Below are positions 18,988-28,924 of a stretch of 64,000 nt of DNA, in pieces (the first letter of the stretch is position 1; every line of letters starts with the position of its first letter). The DNA is from Corallococcus sp. NCRR (GTDB taxonomy: Bacteria; Myxococcota; Myxococcia; Myxococcales; Myxococcaceae): NCBI RefSeq assembly GCF_026965535.1, contig NZ_CP114039.1, forward strand, positions 4,464,001-4,528,000. The letters run 5' to 3'. A program made the position numbers and the translations under genes. The notes beneath the pieces are model-generated. The model did not search any database and had not been told where the DNA came from. It saw only the letters and a list, made by a program, of their open reading frames with translations.

Positions 18988-19035
18988 GGGTGTGACTCGT
19001 AGCACACCCGGCCCGCACTCCTGGCGGGGTCGCGC

Positions 19036-19245
19036 CTAGAAGCAGGTGCAGGCGGCCTTGTAACACTTGCCCAGGCGGAAGCCCTTCGCCACACAGCTGG
19101 CGTTGCACTCCTCCGCGTAGCACTCCACCTGCGACGCTTCCGCGGTCGCGGGCGTGGACAGCGCCAGCGTGGCGCCAAAGGAAACGAAGGCACCCGCGCC
19201 CATCGCGAACAGCACCCGGCCCGCCTTCTTCAACGACGTCATCAT
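19036..19245 (-). CDS. Secreted six-cysteine defensin-like peptide
   Basis: A 69-residue precursor. Residues 1-35 form a signal peptide ending T-P-A-T-A. The 34-residue mature part has six Cys at 42, 47, 51, 61, 66 and 68, spacing C-x4-C-x3-C-x9-C-x4-C-x-C. That is the cysteine-stabilised alpha-beta (CS-alpha-beta) defensin pattern: C-x3-C in the helix, C-x-C in the last strand, and a gamma-core G59-K60-C61 (GxC). Fungal plectasin has the same order with slightly longer loops, and a defensin-like peptide is known from the myxobacterium Anaeromyxobacter. Function as antimicrobial or predation peptide is inference. GGGAGA precedes the ATG. Confidence 0.75.
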   Translation of the reverse strand: MMTSLKKAGRVLFAMGAGAFVSFGATLALSTPATAEASQVECYAEECNASCVAKGFRLGKCYKAACTCF

Positions 19246-19432
19246 GTGTCTCTCCCGGTGAGGATGTTTCGGTTTGAAGCTTACCTCTTCTGGGGGACAT
19301 CCCGACTCCAGGCCGACTCTCCGTGAAAATCAGGACATATTTGAAGTCCATGGAGATTTGCTTCATGCTGTCGGAAGCTGGTGGAGGGGCTGAAACCCAG
19401 CCAGTGGAGCAACGTTCCTAAGGGGGATGCCA

Positions 19433-21376
19433 ATGAGTCCACGCGTCGCCGGTCACCGAGCTCATGCCGCTCCCACGCCGGTCCGTTCGCCGCCTCCGCG
19501 AGGGGATGCCGCGCCCCAGGTCCGCCCCCAGGCCGCGAAGCCCGCGTCCCAACCACGCGCCACCGGCCATGAGCGCAAGGACTCCTTCGAGTCCGCTCGG
19601 CCTTCGCCCAGGCAGGCCGCGCTGGAGGACAGGCTTCGCTCCAGCGATACGTTCCGCCAGCTGCCGCGAGGGACGCAGGCCCGGCTGCTCGCCACCGCCC
19701 GGAAACATGGGCAATCGCCCGAGGCGCGCCGCAACATCGCGGACCTCGCGCTGAACAAGAACCTGGACAAGCTCGCGCCCCGGCAGCAGCGCGAAGCCAT
19801 CAAGACGCTGCGCGAGGGCATCAAGAACAAGGGTGTGGGCGCGGACCTGGCCGAGCTGGCCTCGGACAAGGACTTCCGCCGCCTGGGTGGGAAGGACCAG
19901 CGCAACATCATGGAGTCGGTGGCCGCCCAGCGTGGAGACCGCTCCGCCAGGAATGCGCTGGTCGACCTGGGGACGTCGAAGGGCTTCGGTCAGCTGAATG
20001 GCCAGATGCGCAAGCAGCTGGTGGACGAAATGGAGAGACGCCGGAGCGGCAAGTCCGAGGCCCGCTTCGGAAAGGCGGCCCTGGAGCTGGCGGACAGCGC
20101 GAGCTTCCGCAAGCTGGCGCCGGACGTGCAAAGCCAGCTGGCGAAAGCCATTGCCCCCGGACGTCCCCCCAGTCAGGCGTCGCGGTCGGCGCTCGTGGAG
20201 TTGGGGTCGAATGCAGGCCTCGCGAAGCTGCCGGCCGAAACCCAGCGCAAGGTGCTGGAGCACCTGCCCCCGCGCCATGCGGGCCAGGAGGCGGCGGTCG
20301 ACCACCTGGACCGCCTGACGACGCTCGTGGACGGCGGTGAGTTCGCGAAGCTCCGTCCGGAGCTGCAGGGACGGATGCTCGACGCCCTCCGGCCCGGGCG
20401 GCTCGAGCCCGAGCATGAGCAGACCCTGGCGGACCTGGGCTCCAGCAAGGGGTTCGCCGCGCTGTCGGCGCCGGAGCAGGACCGGCTCTTCCAGTACGTC
20501 TCCGGGACGAACCCGCTCTCTCGCCACGTCCAGACGGAGCTGGGGAGCACGCTCCTGGGCAACAGCTTCCAGAAGGCGGATGCCGCGGGCCAGGCCGAGC
20601 AGCTCAGGACCTTCCTGCGGGAGCAGCCGGGGGTTCCTGAACTGGCCTCGGTGCTTGAGGGTGCCTTCCCGGCCCGTCCCTACGCCCTCTCGGGACCCAC
20701 GGAGGTCCAGGGGCATTCCTTCCCCTCCGGCCCGGCGGATGCCTTGCGCTACGAGGTCGAAATCGAGGGACAGCGCATCCCGGTGTTCGTGGCGAAGAAC
20801 CCGGATGCCAGCCGGGGCGCCTTTCACTCCATCGAAGAGGTCGCGGAGGGCCTCGCCACGCTGCCCCCCGCCAACAGGGCGCTCGTCAAGCAGGTGGACG
20901 TGGACGGCAAGAGCAATCCCCAAGATGCCTACTGGGAGCAGGTCTACAACCAGCCCGGGTTCCGTTCCTACATGACCGCCGGGGCGGAGGGGATCATCAC
21001 CATCTATCCCTCGGAGAAGAAGCAAACACAGGCGTTCATGGACTCCTCGCTGATCCACGAGACGGGCCACACCTTGTCCCATGTCCACTGGGGCTCGGAC
21101 AACGCAGACCCGCGGTGGGATGGCTACCGGGCCGCCATGGCGAGCGACGGCTTCGTCCCTTCGGACTATGCTCGCAGCTCTCCTTCCGAGGACTTCGCGG
21201 AGACGTTGGTGCTTTACCAGAAGGTCCGTGGCACACCCCAGGAAGCCGAGGTGCGTGCCCTGATGCCAGGACGGTTCCGGCTCATCGATGACCTGCTCTC
21301 CCGTCCGCCTCCCGCGGCGCAGGCGCCCCCGAGCGTGGCGGCTTCGCGGCTGATGATGGGCGCCTTCCGGGTTTGA
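19433..21376 (+). CDS. Helical-repeat protein with ATLF-like metallopeptidase domain
   Basis: A 647-residue protein without signal peptide. Residues about 1-55 are a Pro/Arg-rich disordered leader. Residues about 60-370 hold about seven helical repeats of 30-40 residues with the pattern 'ALxxLxxxxxFxxLxxxxQxxLxxxL' (for example 'ALVDLGTSKGFGQLNGQMRK'). The C-terminus is a zincin resembling the anthrax-lethal-factor/Pro-Pro endopeptidase (ATLF-like) domain: H542-E-T-G-H546 and, downstream, 'SDYARSSPSEDFAET' with E590 as the probable third zinc ligand. The chosen ATG has AAGGGGG 6 bases upstream; ATG 19427 is the alternative. The next gene follows after 4 bases. A toxin/effector role is inference. 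Confidence 0.75.
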   Translation: MSPRVAGHRAHAAPTPVRSPPPRGDAAPQVRPQAAKPASQPRATGHERKDSFESARPSPRQAALEDRLRSSDTFRQLPRGTQARLLATARKHGQSPEARRNIADLALNKNLDKLAPRQQREAIKTLREGIKNKGVGADLAELASDKDFRRLGGKDQRNIMESVAAQRGDRSARNALVDLGTSKGFGQLNGQMRKQLVDEMERRRSGKSEARFGKAALELADSASFRKLAPDVQSQLAKAIAPGRPPSQASRSALVELGSNAGLAKLPAETQRKVLEHLPPRHAGQEAAVDHLDRLTTLVDGGEFAKLRPELQGRMLDALRPGRLEPEHEQTLADLGSSKGFAALSAPEQDRLFQYVSGTNPLSRHVQTELGSTLLGNSFQKADAAGQAEQLRTFLREQPGVPELASVLEGAFPARPYALSGPTEVQGHSFPSGPADALRYEVEIEGQRIPVFVAKNPDASRGAFHSIEEVAEGLATLPPANRALVKQVDVDGKSNPQDAYWEQVYNQPGFRSYMTAGAEGIITIYPSEKKQTQAFMDSSLIHETGHTLSHVHWGSDNADPRWDGYRAAMASDGFVPSDYARSSPSEDFAETLVLYQKVRGTPQEAEVRALMPGRFRLIDDLLSRPPPAAQAPPSVAASRLMMGAFRV

Positions 21377-21380
21377 ACCC

Positions 21381-21614
21381 ATGCACAAACCCAAACATCC
21401 CGGCTTCATCCGATACATCGACGGCAAGACCCAGCAGGAGGTCCGCCGGATGGAAATCGCCCAGGTGCCGGAGGCGCTCCAGTACGCGCAGACCCCGAAG
21501 GGGTGGGTGCCCGTGGTGAAGGTCGTCGCGCTGGAGGAGGGCAACCAGCGCACCCTGCGGGAGTACGGCCCAGGGGACGAGTTGCTGCGCTCGACGGTGC
21601 AGGTGCGCCAGTAG
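21381..21614 (+). CDS. Small protein downstream of the metallopeptidase
   Basis: A 77-residue basic-to-neutral protein (MHKPKHPGFIRYIDGKTQQE...). It begins 4 bases after the metallopeptidase stop, so the two are co-transcribed. It has predicted beta strands ('FIRYIDGK', 'WVPVVKVVALEEGN', 'LLRSTVQVRQ') and no recognised domain. Tight linkage to a toxin-like peptidase makes an inhibitor, adaptor or immunity role possible, but nothing in the sequence proves it. Confidence 0.65.
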   Translation: MHKPKHPGFIRYIDGKTQQEVRRMEIAQVPEALQYAQTPKGWVPVVKVVALEEGNQRTLREYGPGDELLRSTVQVRQ

Positions 21615-21638
21615 TGGCGCACCGCCGCTCGGATGTCT

Positions 21639-22952
21639 TCAGGGTGCGCGGCCCGGCGTGAGCTTCCACAGGCGGCCGTTCGAATCGTCCGTGAGCAGGT
21701 AGAGCGCGCCGTCGGGCCCCTGGACCACCTCGCGGATCCGCGCGTGGCGCTCCGTGAGCAGGCGCTCCTCGCCGACCACGCGGTCGTCCTTCAGCACCAG
21801 CCGCACCAGCGCCTGGCTGGACAGGCCGCCGATGAAGAAGTTCCCCTTCCACTCCGGGAAGAGCGCCCCGGAGTAGATGGTGAGCCCCGAGGGCGAGATG
21901 ACCGGATCCCAATAATAGACAGGCTGCTCCATGCCCGCGGCCTGCGTCGTCTTGTGGATGGGCTCGCCCGAGTACTCCTCGCCATAGCCAATCGTGGGCC
22001 AGCCGTAGTCCTTGCCCGCCTCCGGGCGGTTGAGCTCATCGCCTCCGCGCGGCCCCATCTCCACGGTCCAGAGCCGCTGCTGGGCGTCCAGGGCCGCGGA
22101 GAGGATGTTGCGGTGTCCGGAGGACCAGATCTCCGGCCGGGCGTCCTTCCGGCCCACGAAGGGGTTGTCCTGGGGGATGGAGCCATCCGGGTTGATGCGG
22201 ACCACCTTCCCGAAGTCGCTCTTGAGGTCCTGCGCCTGGACGCGGCCCGGGAGGATGGAGCGCTCGCCGAGCGTCACGAAGAGCTTGCCGTCCGGCGTGA
22301 ACACGAGCCGCCCGCCCGCGTGCAGCGTGGACTCCAGCGTGGGCTGCATGCGGAAGATGACCTGGAGCCCCTCGATGCGCGGCTTCGGGCCGTCCACCAG
22401 CTTCGCTCTGGCCACCGCGAGCCCGTTGCCGCCCTCGCGCGGCTCGTAATAGGTCCAGTAGATGAGCCCGCTCTTCGCGTAGTCGGGCCCCACCTCCACG
22501 TCGAGCAGCCCGCCCTGTCCCCGGCCGTCGACCTTGGGGAGGCCCGCCACCGGGGGCGACTTCTTGCCCGCGGCGGTGACGATGTAGAGCGAACCCGTGG
22601 GCTTCTCCGTGACGAGGAAGCGGCCGTCCGGCAGGAACGCGATGGCCCACGGCTTGTTGAAGCCCGAGGCGACCTCCGTCACCACGATGGGCGTGCGCGT
22701 CTTCACCGCCGGGGCACGCGTCTGCTGCGGGAACGCGGGCTTGAACTCCGGGACGTTGGGGGGCGCGGTCTCCACGGGCGCGCCCGCGGGGATGTCACCC
22801 TGCCGGGGCACGGACTGCTGGCTGTCACCCCCGCGGCCCGGGGCGAGGTTGCCCTCCTGCCGCGTGGACGGACGGGGTGTCTGGGCCTCCACCTGGGGGG
22901 CGGCGCTCAGCAGGAGGGAGGCGAGGAGCGGGGTCACGAGTCCATGGCGCAT
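21639..22952 (-). CDS. PQQ-dependent sugar dehydrogenase
   Basis: A 437-residue periplasmic enzyme of the soluble glucose/aldose sugar dehydrogenase family (Asd/YliI). Signal peptide [24 protein letters not shown], then a Pro-rich linker to about residue 75, then a six-bladed propeller: '[20 protein letters not shown]', '[12 protein letters not shown]', '[20 protein letters not shown]', '[20 protein letters not shown]', '[20 protein letters not shown]' (cofactor-binding region), '[20 protein letters not shown]', and C-terminal '[20 protein letters not shown]'. It oxidises aldoses with pyrroloquinoline quinone and Ca2+. Substrate not determinable. Confidence 0.9.
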   Translation of the reverse strand: MRHGLVTPLLASLLLSAAPQVEAQTPRPSTRQEGNLAPGRGGDSQQSVPRQGDIPAGAPVETAPPNVPEFKPAFPQQTRAPAVKTRTPIVVTEVASGFNKPWAIAFLPDGRFLVTEKPTGSLYIVTAAGKKSPPVAGLPKVDGRGQGGLLDVEVGPDYAKSGLIYWTYYEPREGGNGLAVARAKLVDGPKPRIEGLQVIFRMQPTLESTLHAGGRLVFTPDGKLFVTLGERSILPGRVQAQDLKSDFGKVVRINPDGSIPQDNPFVGRKDARPEIWSSGHRNILSAALDAQQRLWTVEMGPRGGDELNRPEAGKDYGWPTIGYGEEYSGEPIHKTTQAAGMEQPVYYWDPVISPSGLTIYSGALFPEWKGNFFIGGLSSQALVRLVLKDDRVVGEERLLTERHARIREVVQGPDGALYLLTDDSNGRLWKLTPGRAP

Positions 22953-22985
22953 GGGGTGTGACTCTCCGCCGGGACGGGCGGGCCG

Positions 22986-24158
22986 TCACCCTTCGAGGGA
23001 CACGCGTCGCGCCTCTTCGTTGCCCGGGTGAACAGTCGCGGCGCCGCCCACCGTGAAATCAATCACCCGGTCCCACAGGGCCTGGAACTGCGGCTCCTGG
23101 AAGTGGGAGCCCGACTTCAGCCAGCTGATGTGTTCCGGGGGCTGGTCGAAGTGGCCCATGACGTCCAGGTGGTCCGCCTTCGCGACGTGGAGGACCTCTC
23201 CCCAGACCTGGGCGCGGCTCGGCACGATGCCGTCGCTCCTGGCCTCGAACCTCCTGCCAAGGACATCCTGGAGGGCCTGGGTCTGGGCCTGCGTGCGCTC
23301 GGGAATCTGGAGCTCCCGGGACAGGGGCGCGCTCTTGCCATACAGGAAGGCGAAGATGCCGTTCAGGAGCGCGTCGGAGGTGAGCAGCAGGTGGAGTGAC
23401 AGCCTGGGCGGCGGCGCGCCCGTGACGACGCAGCCGTAGCGCACGCCCTCCCGGTCCGGCGTGTCCGCGTTGAAGGTCCGCATGTGGATGGGCATGAGGT
23501 CCTGGATGAGCGCCTGGTTCTCGCCCACCTGGCTGAAGAACCGGATGAGGTCCTCGCGCTCATGCTCGGAGAGGTCCGCCGTCAGCCGGACGACTTGATT
23601 GAAGAGGTTGGGCGGGAGCTTCGCCTCCTCGCTCCGCAGGACGAGCCAGTAGCACGCCTGGAGCGCGGCGGTCCGCAGAGGCATGGCATTGCGGTGCAGG
23701 GTGAGGAAGGTGAAGAGCCACAGGTAGCGCAGCAGCGTCCTGCCCACGCCGCCCTGGTCGAAGTAGCTGGCCAGCGGGGTGCCGAAATGCGGCGTGGCGA
23801 TGGTCACCACCGAGCGCACGCGCTTCACGAAGGCCGGCGCCTCATGCGCCATGCGCGGTGAGACGACACTGCGTGCATCCAGCCCGCCCGTGGAGTGCCC
23901 GACGAGGTGGAGCTGCGCGTCGTCCTCGTTCGCGGTCCGGGCCACCTCCCGGAACACGTCGCGGGCCCGCGCCTCCAGCCCGGAGGTGGGGGAGGAGGCG
24001 ATGGCGTGCACCCGCGCATCGATGCCGCGCTCCTGGAAGCGCTGCTCGAGCAGACGGGGGACGTTCTGGAAATAGGCGATGCGCTCCGTTTCCTTGTCCC
24101 CCATCTGCGTGAAACCAAAGAAGCCGGGGACCAGATAGACGCGGTGCCGGTTTGTCAT
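22986..24158 (-). CDS. Alpha/beta hydrolase, triacylglycerol lipase-like
   Basis: A 390-residue cytoplasmic alpha/beta hydrolase. 'RVYLVPGFFGF' gives the first strand and oxyanion loop; the nucleophile elbow is G-H-S-T-G-G ('LHLVGHSTGGLDARSV'). 'VVTIATPHFGTPLASYFDQG' is typical of lipases of the LipA/PGAP1-like group. The Asp ('SDGIVPSRAQVWG') and His ('KADHLDVMGHFD') of the triad are recognisable. No signal peptide. The start is ATG at 24158; a TTG three codons upstream is possible. Substrate unknown. Confidence 0.85.
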   Translation of the reverse strand: MTNRHRVYLVPGFFGFTQMGDKETERIAYFQNVPRLLEQRFQERGIDARVHAIASSPTSGLEARARDVFREVARTANEDDAQLHLVGHSTGGLDARSVVSPRMAHEAPAFVKRVRSVVTIATPHFGTPLASYFDQGGVGRTLLRYLWLFTFLTLHRNAMPLRTAALQACYWLVLRSEEAKLPPNLFNQVVRLTADLSEHEREDLIRFFSQVGENQALIQDLMPIHMRTFNADTPDREGVRYGCVVTGAPPPRLSLHLLLTSDALLNGIFAFLYGKSAPLSRELQIPERTQAQTQALQDVLGRRFEARSDGIVPSRAQVWGEVLHVAKADHLDVMGHFDQPPEHISWLKSGSHFQEPQFQALWDRVIDFTVGGAATVHPGNEEARRVSLEG

Positions 24159-24248
24159 GGGGGCCAAGTCTAACTTGAGGACCGCCCCAGACGCCGGGGA
24201 GGGGTCAGTGTGAAGTCCCCAACCCCTGCTCCGGAATGTCTGTCTGGA

Positions 24249-24914
24249 TTACTGGGTGATGATGTCCGTGTACTCGCTGCCGCTGATGGAGTTGCGCCAC
24301 TTGGAGGAGAAGCCCAGCGCGTGCTGCGGATCCACCACGTGCGGCGCGGCCTCCTTCGCCACCTCCAGACGGGTGATCTCATTGTTGAACAGGTCCAGCA
24401 CCATGCCGAACTGCACCGCGGTCAGGTAGACGCGCTTGAGCATCTTCTCCGCCTTCTCCTGGCGGACGATCTCGTTGTTCTCGCTCTTGAGCGACTGGTA
24501 GAAGCCGCGCCAGGTGGAGGCGTCCATCGGGTACTGCCCGTCCCTGCGCATCATGCAGCCCTCGTCCGAACGCGTGCCACAGTCGCGGTACGCGGGGTCG
24601 GCGGTCATCGGCATCTCATGCCGGGGCTCCATCCGGGGCTCCCGCCGCGTCTCCGTGGTCCGGGTCTCGCTGTGGCTCTCCGTCTCCGTCATCCCGCCCG
24701 TCACGCGCACGTCCATCCGGGCGCCGCCGCCGCGCACCTTCACGGTGGTCGTCTCCTCACCATCCACGTTCGTGGTCGTCTTCATCTTGATGCGCGCGGA
24801 GGGCATGTCCTGATCCTCCACGTCCACCTGCATGTTGAACTCCGCGTCCTGCGCGAAGCTGGCGGACGAAACGAACAGGGACGAAACGAGCACGGCACGG
24901 GCGATGCGATTCAT
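24249..24914 (-). CDS. Exported DUF4476 domain protein
   Basis: A 221-residue protein with signal peptide MNRIARAVLVSSLFVSSASFAQ, a central charged, Thr/Arg/Glu-rich region (about 25-120, 'TTTNVDGEETTTVKV' and 'SETRTTETRREPRMEP'), and a C-terminal DUF4476 domain (about 130-221: 'MDASTWRGFYQSLKSENNEI', 'MLKRVYLTAVQFGMVLDLFN'). DUF4476 is common in myxobacteria and Bacteroidetes as a helical domain of unknown role. ATG 24914 is chosen because it opens the signal peptide. Confidence 0.85.
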   Translation of the reverse strand: MNRIARAVLVSSLFVSSASFAQDAEFNMQVDVEDQDMPSARIKMKTTTNVDGEETTTVKVRGGGARMDVRVTGGMTETESHSETRTTETRREPRMEPRHEMPMTADPAYRDCGTRSDEGCMMRRDGQYPMDASTWRGFYQSLKSENNEIVRQEKAEKMLKRVYLTAVQFGMVLDLFNNEITRLEVAKEAAPHVVDPQHALGFSSKWRNSISGSEYTDIITQ

Positions 24915-25065
24915 GGGAAGTCCTGCTGGGAAGCGGGGTCGGTGCGGCCGGAGCGCTTGTGCGCTCTCGCCGCCGTTCCCTCTCCACGCACCAACCGTGG
25001 ATTTATTCACAGGAAACGCACGGCTCGGCCGGACGGACCTGGACTCACTGTTTGAGAAAGCAGAA

Positions 25066-25096
25066 GCCCCGGCGACCCACGTGGGATCGCCGAGGC
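25066..25096 (-). terminator. Terminator of the SulP-carbonic anhydrase operon
   Basis: On the minus strand GCCTCGGCGA pairs with TCGCCGGGGC (one G-T wobble), with an inner self-complementary CCCACGTGGG, followed by TTCTGCTTTCTC. It lies 28 bases beyond the carbonic anhydrase stop. Confidence 0.65.
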
Positions 25097-25123
25097 TCGG
25101 TGCTGCCTTGGCTCGATGCGGCC

Positions 25124-25822
25124 TTACTGGACGGCGCGGAGCTCGGGCGGCGCTTCCGTCAGCGAGGTCAGGAGCCGGTCGCCCTCGGTCTCATCGATGG
25201 GGACGAAGCGGCCGAGGTCGTCACGATAGGCGTGGACCTGCGCCGCCCCGATGTCGAACCACCAGCCGTGCAGCCGCAGCGTCCCCGCCGCGAGCCGGTC
25301 GCGCACGATGGGGTAGGTCTTCAGGTGCTCCAACTGCTCGAGCACGTTCAGCTGGGAGAGGCGGTCCGCGTCGGGCAGCCCCTCGCCCACCTTGGAGTTG
25401 TTCTCACGCAGCTTCTTCATCGAGGGCGTGCCGTGCGCGAGCCACTGCTCGAGGTTCGGCGCGCCGTCCACGTTGCCGCCGGCCAGGATGGCCTTCATCG
25501 CGCCGCAGCTCGAGTGACCGCAGACCACGACGTCCTCGATGGGCAGGAAGCCCAGGGAGAACTCGATGGCCGCCGCCTCGCCGCGGTCCGCCGAGGGCTG
25601 TCCGCCCGGCCTGGCCGGAGGAACGAGGTTGCCCACGTTGCGCACGGTGAAGAGATCGCCGGGGTCCGTGGACACCAGCAGGTTCGGCACCACGCGGCTG
25701 TCCGAGCAGCTGATGAAGAGGCAGTCAGGGGATTGCCCCTTCGCGAGCCTCGCGAAGGTCGCCCGGTACGAAGGGAGCGTGTGGCGCTGGAAATCGAGCA
25801 GACCGCGGATGAGCTTCTTCAC
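25124..25822 (-). CDS. Beta-carbonic anhydrase
   Basis: A 232-residue beta-class carbonic anhydrase, complete in length. Zinc and catalytic residues are all present: C39-S-D41-S-R43 and H103-S-S-C106-G ('VVVCGHSSCGAMKAIL'). It interconverts CO2 and bicarbonate in the cytoplasm. Its start codon overlaps the stop of the SulP gene (ATGA), so the two are translationally coupled. The pairing with a SulP transporter suggests joint handling of imported bicarbonate, as with BicA-type systems (inference). Confidence 0.95.
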   Translation of the reverse strand: MKKLIRGLLDFQRHTLPSYRATFARLAKGQSPDCLFISCSDSRVVPNLLVSTDPGDLFTVRNVGNLVPPARPGGQPSADRGEAAAIEFSLGFLPIEDVVVCGHSSCGAMKAILAGGNVDGAPNLEQWLAHGTPSMKKLRENNSKVGEGLPDADRLSQLNVLEQLEHLKTYPIVRDRLAAGTLRLHGWWFDIGAAQVHAYRDDLGRFVPIDETEGDRLLTSLTEAPPELRAVQ

Positions 25823-27390
25823 TGCACACCTCCAGGAGAGAGAGTCGAAACGTGATGAACGGGGGAGGAAGGGGATGAATCGGTGGAGCCCGGCGCGGGG
25901 CCCGCGCGCGCGCTGCGCCGGGTCCAGACGTCCTCGAGCGGCTCCATCCTCACGGAGCCACCCGTCTTGCGGTACGTGTCCGCCCAGCTCTCCAGCGCTT
26001 CGAAGCCGGAGTGGTCGAGCGTGTTCACCGCGACGTCCACCTCAACTCGGGAGCCCGACGGAATCTTCGCGAGCGCCGTCGAAAGCTTCGGCACCCCGAC
26101 GAACGTCAGCGCGCCGCTGATGCAGACCTGGTGCACGCCCTTGTCGGCGTGGATCTCCACGCGCACCTGGCCCAGCTGCCACAGGAGCCGGAGGATGGCC
26201 GCGCCGAGCCCCAGGCCGATGCCCGCGAGCAGGTTGATGCCCACCACGCCGGCCACGGTGATGAGGTAGACGGGCAGCTCGCCGCGGTGACGCAGCTCCC
26301 GGATGTGGGCGAGGTTCACGAGCTTCAGGCCCACGTGCACGAGCAGGCCCGCGAGCACCGTCAGGGGCACGTAGGACGCGAGCCCGCCCAGCAGGGTCAC
26401 GAAGGCCAGCATCCACACCGCGTGCATGACCGCCGACCAGCGCGTCTTCGCGCCGGCGTTGATGTTCGCCGCGCTGCGCACGATGACGCCGGTGATGGGC
26501 AGACCGCCGACCAGGCCGGAGACGGTGTTCGCCACGCCCTGCGCGAGCAGCTCGCGATCCAGGTTCGCCCGAGGCCCCGTGTGCAGCTTGTCGGTGGCCA
26601 CCGCGCTCAGGAGCGACTCGGCGCTCGCCACGAGCGCGAGCGACAGCACGGCCACGATGAAGGCGCCCCACATGGAGCCTTCCGGGAGGGACGGCAGCTG
26701 GATGGCCGACAGCGCGTTCGCCGCCAGCTGCACCCGGGCCACGTCCGCGTTCAACACCGCCGCGATCACGGTCCCGCCCAGGACCGCCACCAGCGGCCCC
26801 GGGACCTTCTTCAGCCGGCCGTTCGGCAGGAACCCCCACGCGATGAGGATGCCCAGCGTCAGCAGGCCCAGCAGCGTGGCCGTCCCGTGGAGGTTGAGCA
26901 CCTGCCCGGGCAGCTCCCGGATGTTGTTCCAGGCGTTGCTCTGCGGAGAGCCGCCCAGGACGATGTGGACCTGCCCCAGCACGATGAGGATGCCGATACC
27001 CGCGAGCATGCCGTGGATCACCGCCGGAGAGATGGCCAGCGCCGAACGCGCCACCTTCAGACCGCCGAGCGCTACCTGCACGAGCCCCGCCGCGGCCACC
27101 GCCGCGCACGTCACGGCGAAGCCCAACTGCTGGATGAAGCCGAAGACCATCACCGCGAGGCCCGCCGCGGGACCGCTCACGAGAAGCGGCACGCCGCCCA
27201 GGAGGCCCACGACCAGGCCTCCCACGACACCGGCAATGAGGCCCGCCATGATGGGCGCTCCAGAGGCGAGCGCGATGCCCATACACAGGGGCAGGGCCAC
27301 CAGGAACACCACCAGCGAAGCTGGCAAATCCGAAGCGAGAATCGCCTTCAACGAAGGCCTCGCCTCTGCTGCCTTTACATCCGAAGTCAT
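25819..27390 (-). CDS. SulP (SLC26-like) anion transporter with STAS domain
   Basis: A 523-residue transporter of the SulP family. It has 10-12 transmembrane helices from residue about 20 ('DLPASLVVFLVALPLCMGIA', 'VPLLVSGPAAGLAVMVFGFI', 'GLVGGLPITGVIVRSAANIN') and a C-terminal STAS domain (about 405-490, 'HQVCISGALTFVGVPKLSTA', 'VEVDVAVNTLDHSGFEAL'). It is followed with a 4-base overlap by beta-carbonic anhydrase, so bicarbonate rather than sulfate is the likely substrate (inference). A sigma-54 promoter lies about 65 bases upstream of the start, with UAS-like repeats behind it. Confidence 0.9.
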   Translation of the reverse strand: MTSDVKAAEARPSLKAILASDLPASLVVFLVALPLCMGIALASGAPIMAGLIAGVVGGLVVGLLGGVPLLVSGPAAGLAVMVFGFIQQLGFAVTCAAVAAAGLVQVALGGLKVARSALAISPAVIHGMLAGIGILIVLGQVHIVLGGSPQSNAWNNIRELPGQVLNLHGTATLLGLLTLGILIAWGFLPNGRLKKVPGPLVAVLGGTVIAAVLNADVARVQLAANALSAIQLPSLPEGSMWGAFIVAVLSLALVASAESLLSAVATDKLHTGPRANLDRELLAQGVANTVSGLVGGLPITGVIVRSAANINAGAKTRWSAVMHAVWMLAFVTLLGGLASYVPLTVLAGLLVHVGLKLVNLAHIRELRHRGELPVYLITVAGVVGINLLAGIGLGLGAAILRLLWQLGQVRVEIHADKGVHQVCISGALTFVGVPKLSTALAKIPSGSRVEVDVAVNTLDHSGFEALESWADTYRKTGGSVRMEPLEDVWTRRSARAGPAPGSTDSSPSSPVHHVSTLSPGGVQ

Positions 27391-27453
27391 TGCTTGAGCT
27401 CCCCTGCCATCTGCCGAGCCACACCAGTGCTCGACGTGACAGGGGGGGCCTAC

Positions 27454-27468
27454 GCAAGCGGTGTGCCA
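27454..27468 (-). promoter_or_regulatory. Sigma-54 (RpoN) promoter for SulP-carbonic anhydrase
   Basis: Minus strand TGGCACACCGCTTGC: -24 TGGCAC and -12 TTGC, with GG and GC separated by exactly 10 bases, the RpoN spacing. The predicted transcription start is about 50 bases before the SulP start codon. The gene immediately upstream encodes an NtrC-type sigma-54 activator. Confidence 0.85.
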
Positions 27469-27502
27469 GCCAGTTCCGGGCGCCTCCCGTCGAGAGCGGG
27501 GC

Positions 27503-27567
27503 GCTTCAAGAACGGGCGATGAAAGAATCTTGAAGCCCCCGGCCCAGGCGATGAACGAATTTTAAAG
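27503..27567. promoter_or_regulatory. Upstream activator sites for the sigma-54 regulator
   Basis: A perfect inverted repeat GCTTCAAGA-N16-TCTTGAAGC (27503-27511 and 27528-27536). In addition two imperfect 21-base direct copies beginning GGCGATGAA lie at 27515-27535 and 27547-27567, 32 bases apart (about three turns), with 4 mismatches. They lie 35-115 bases upstream of the -24 element, where NtrC-family hexamers bind. Confidence 0.65.
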
Positions 27568-27571
27568 TCGT

Positions 27572-28920
<1,349 letters not shown>

Positions 28921-28924
<4 letters not shown>

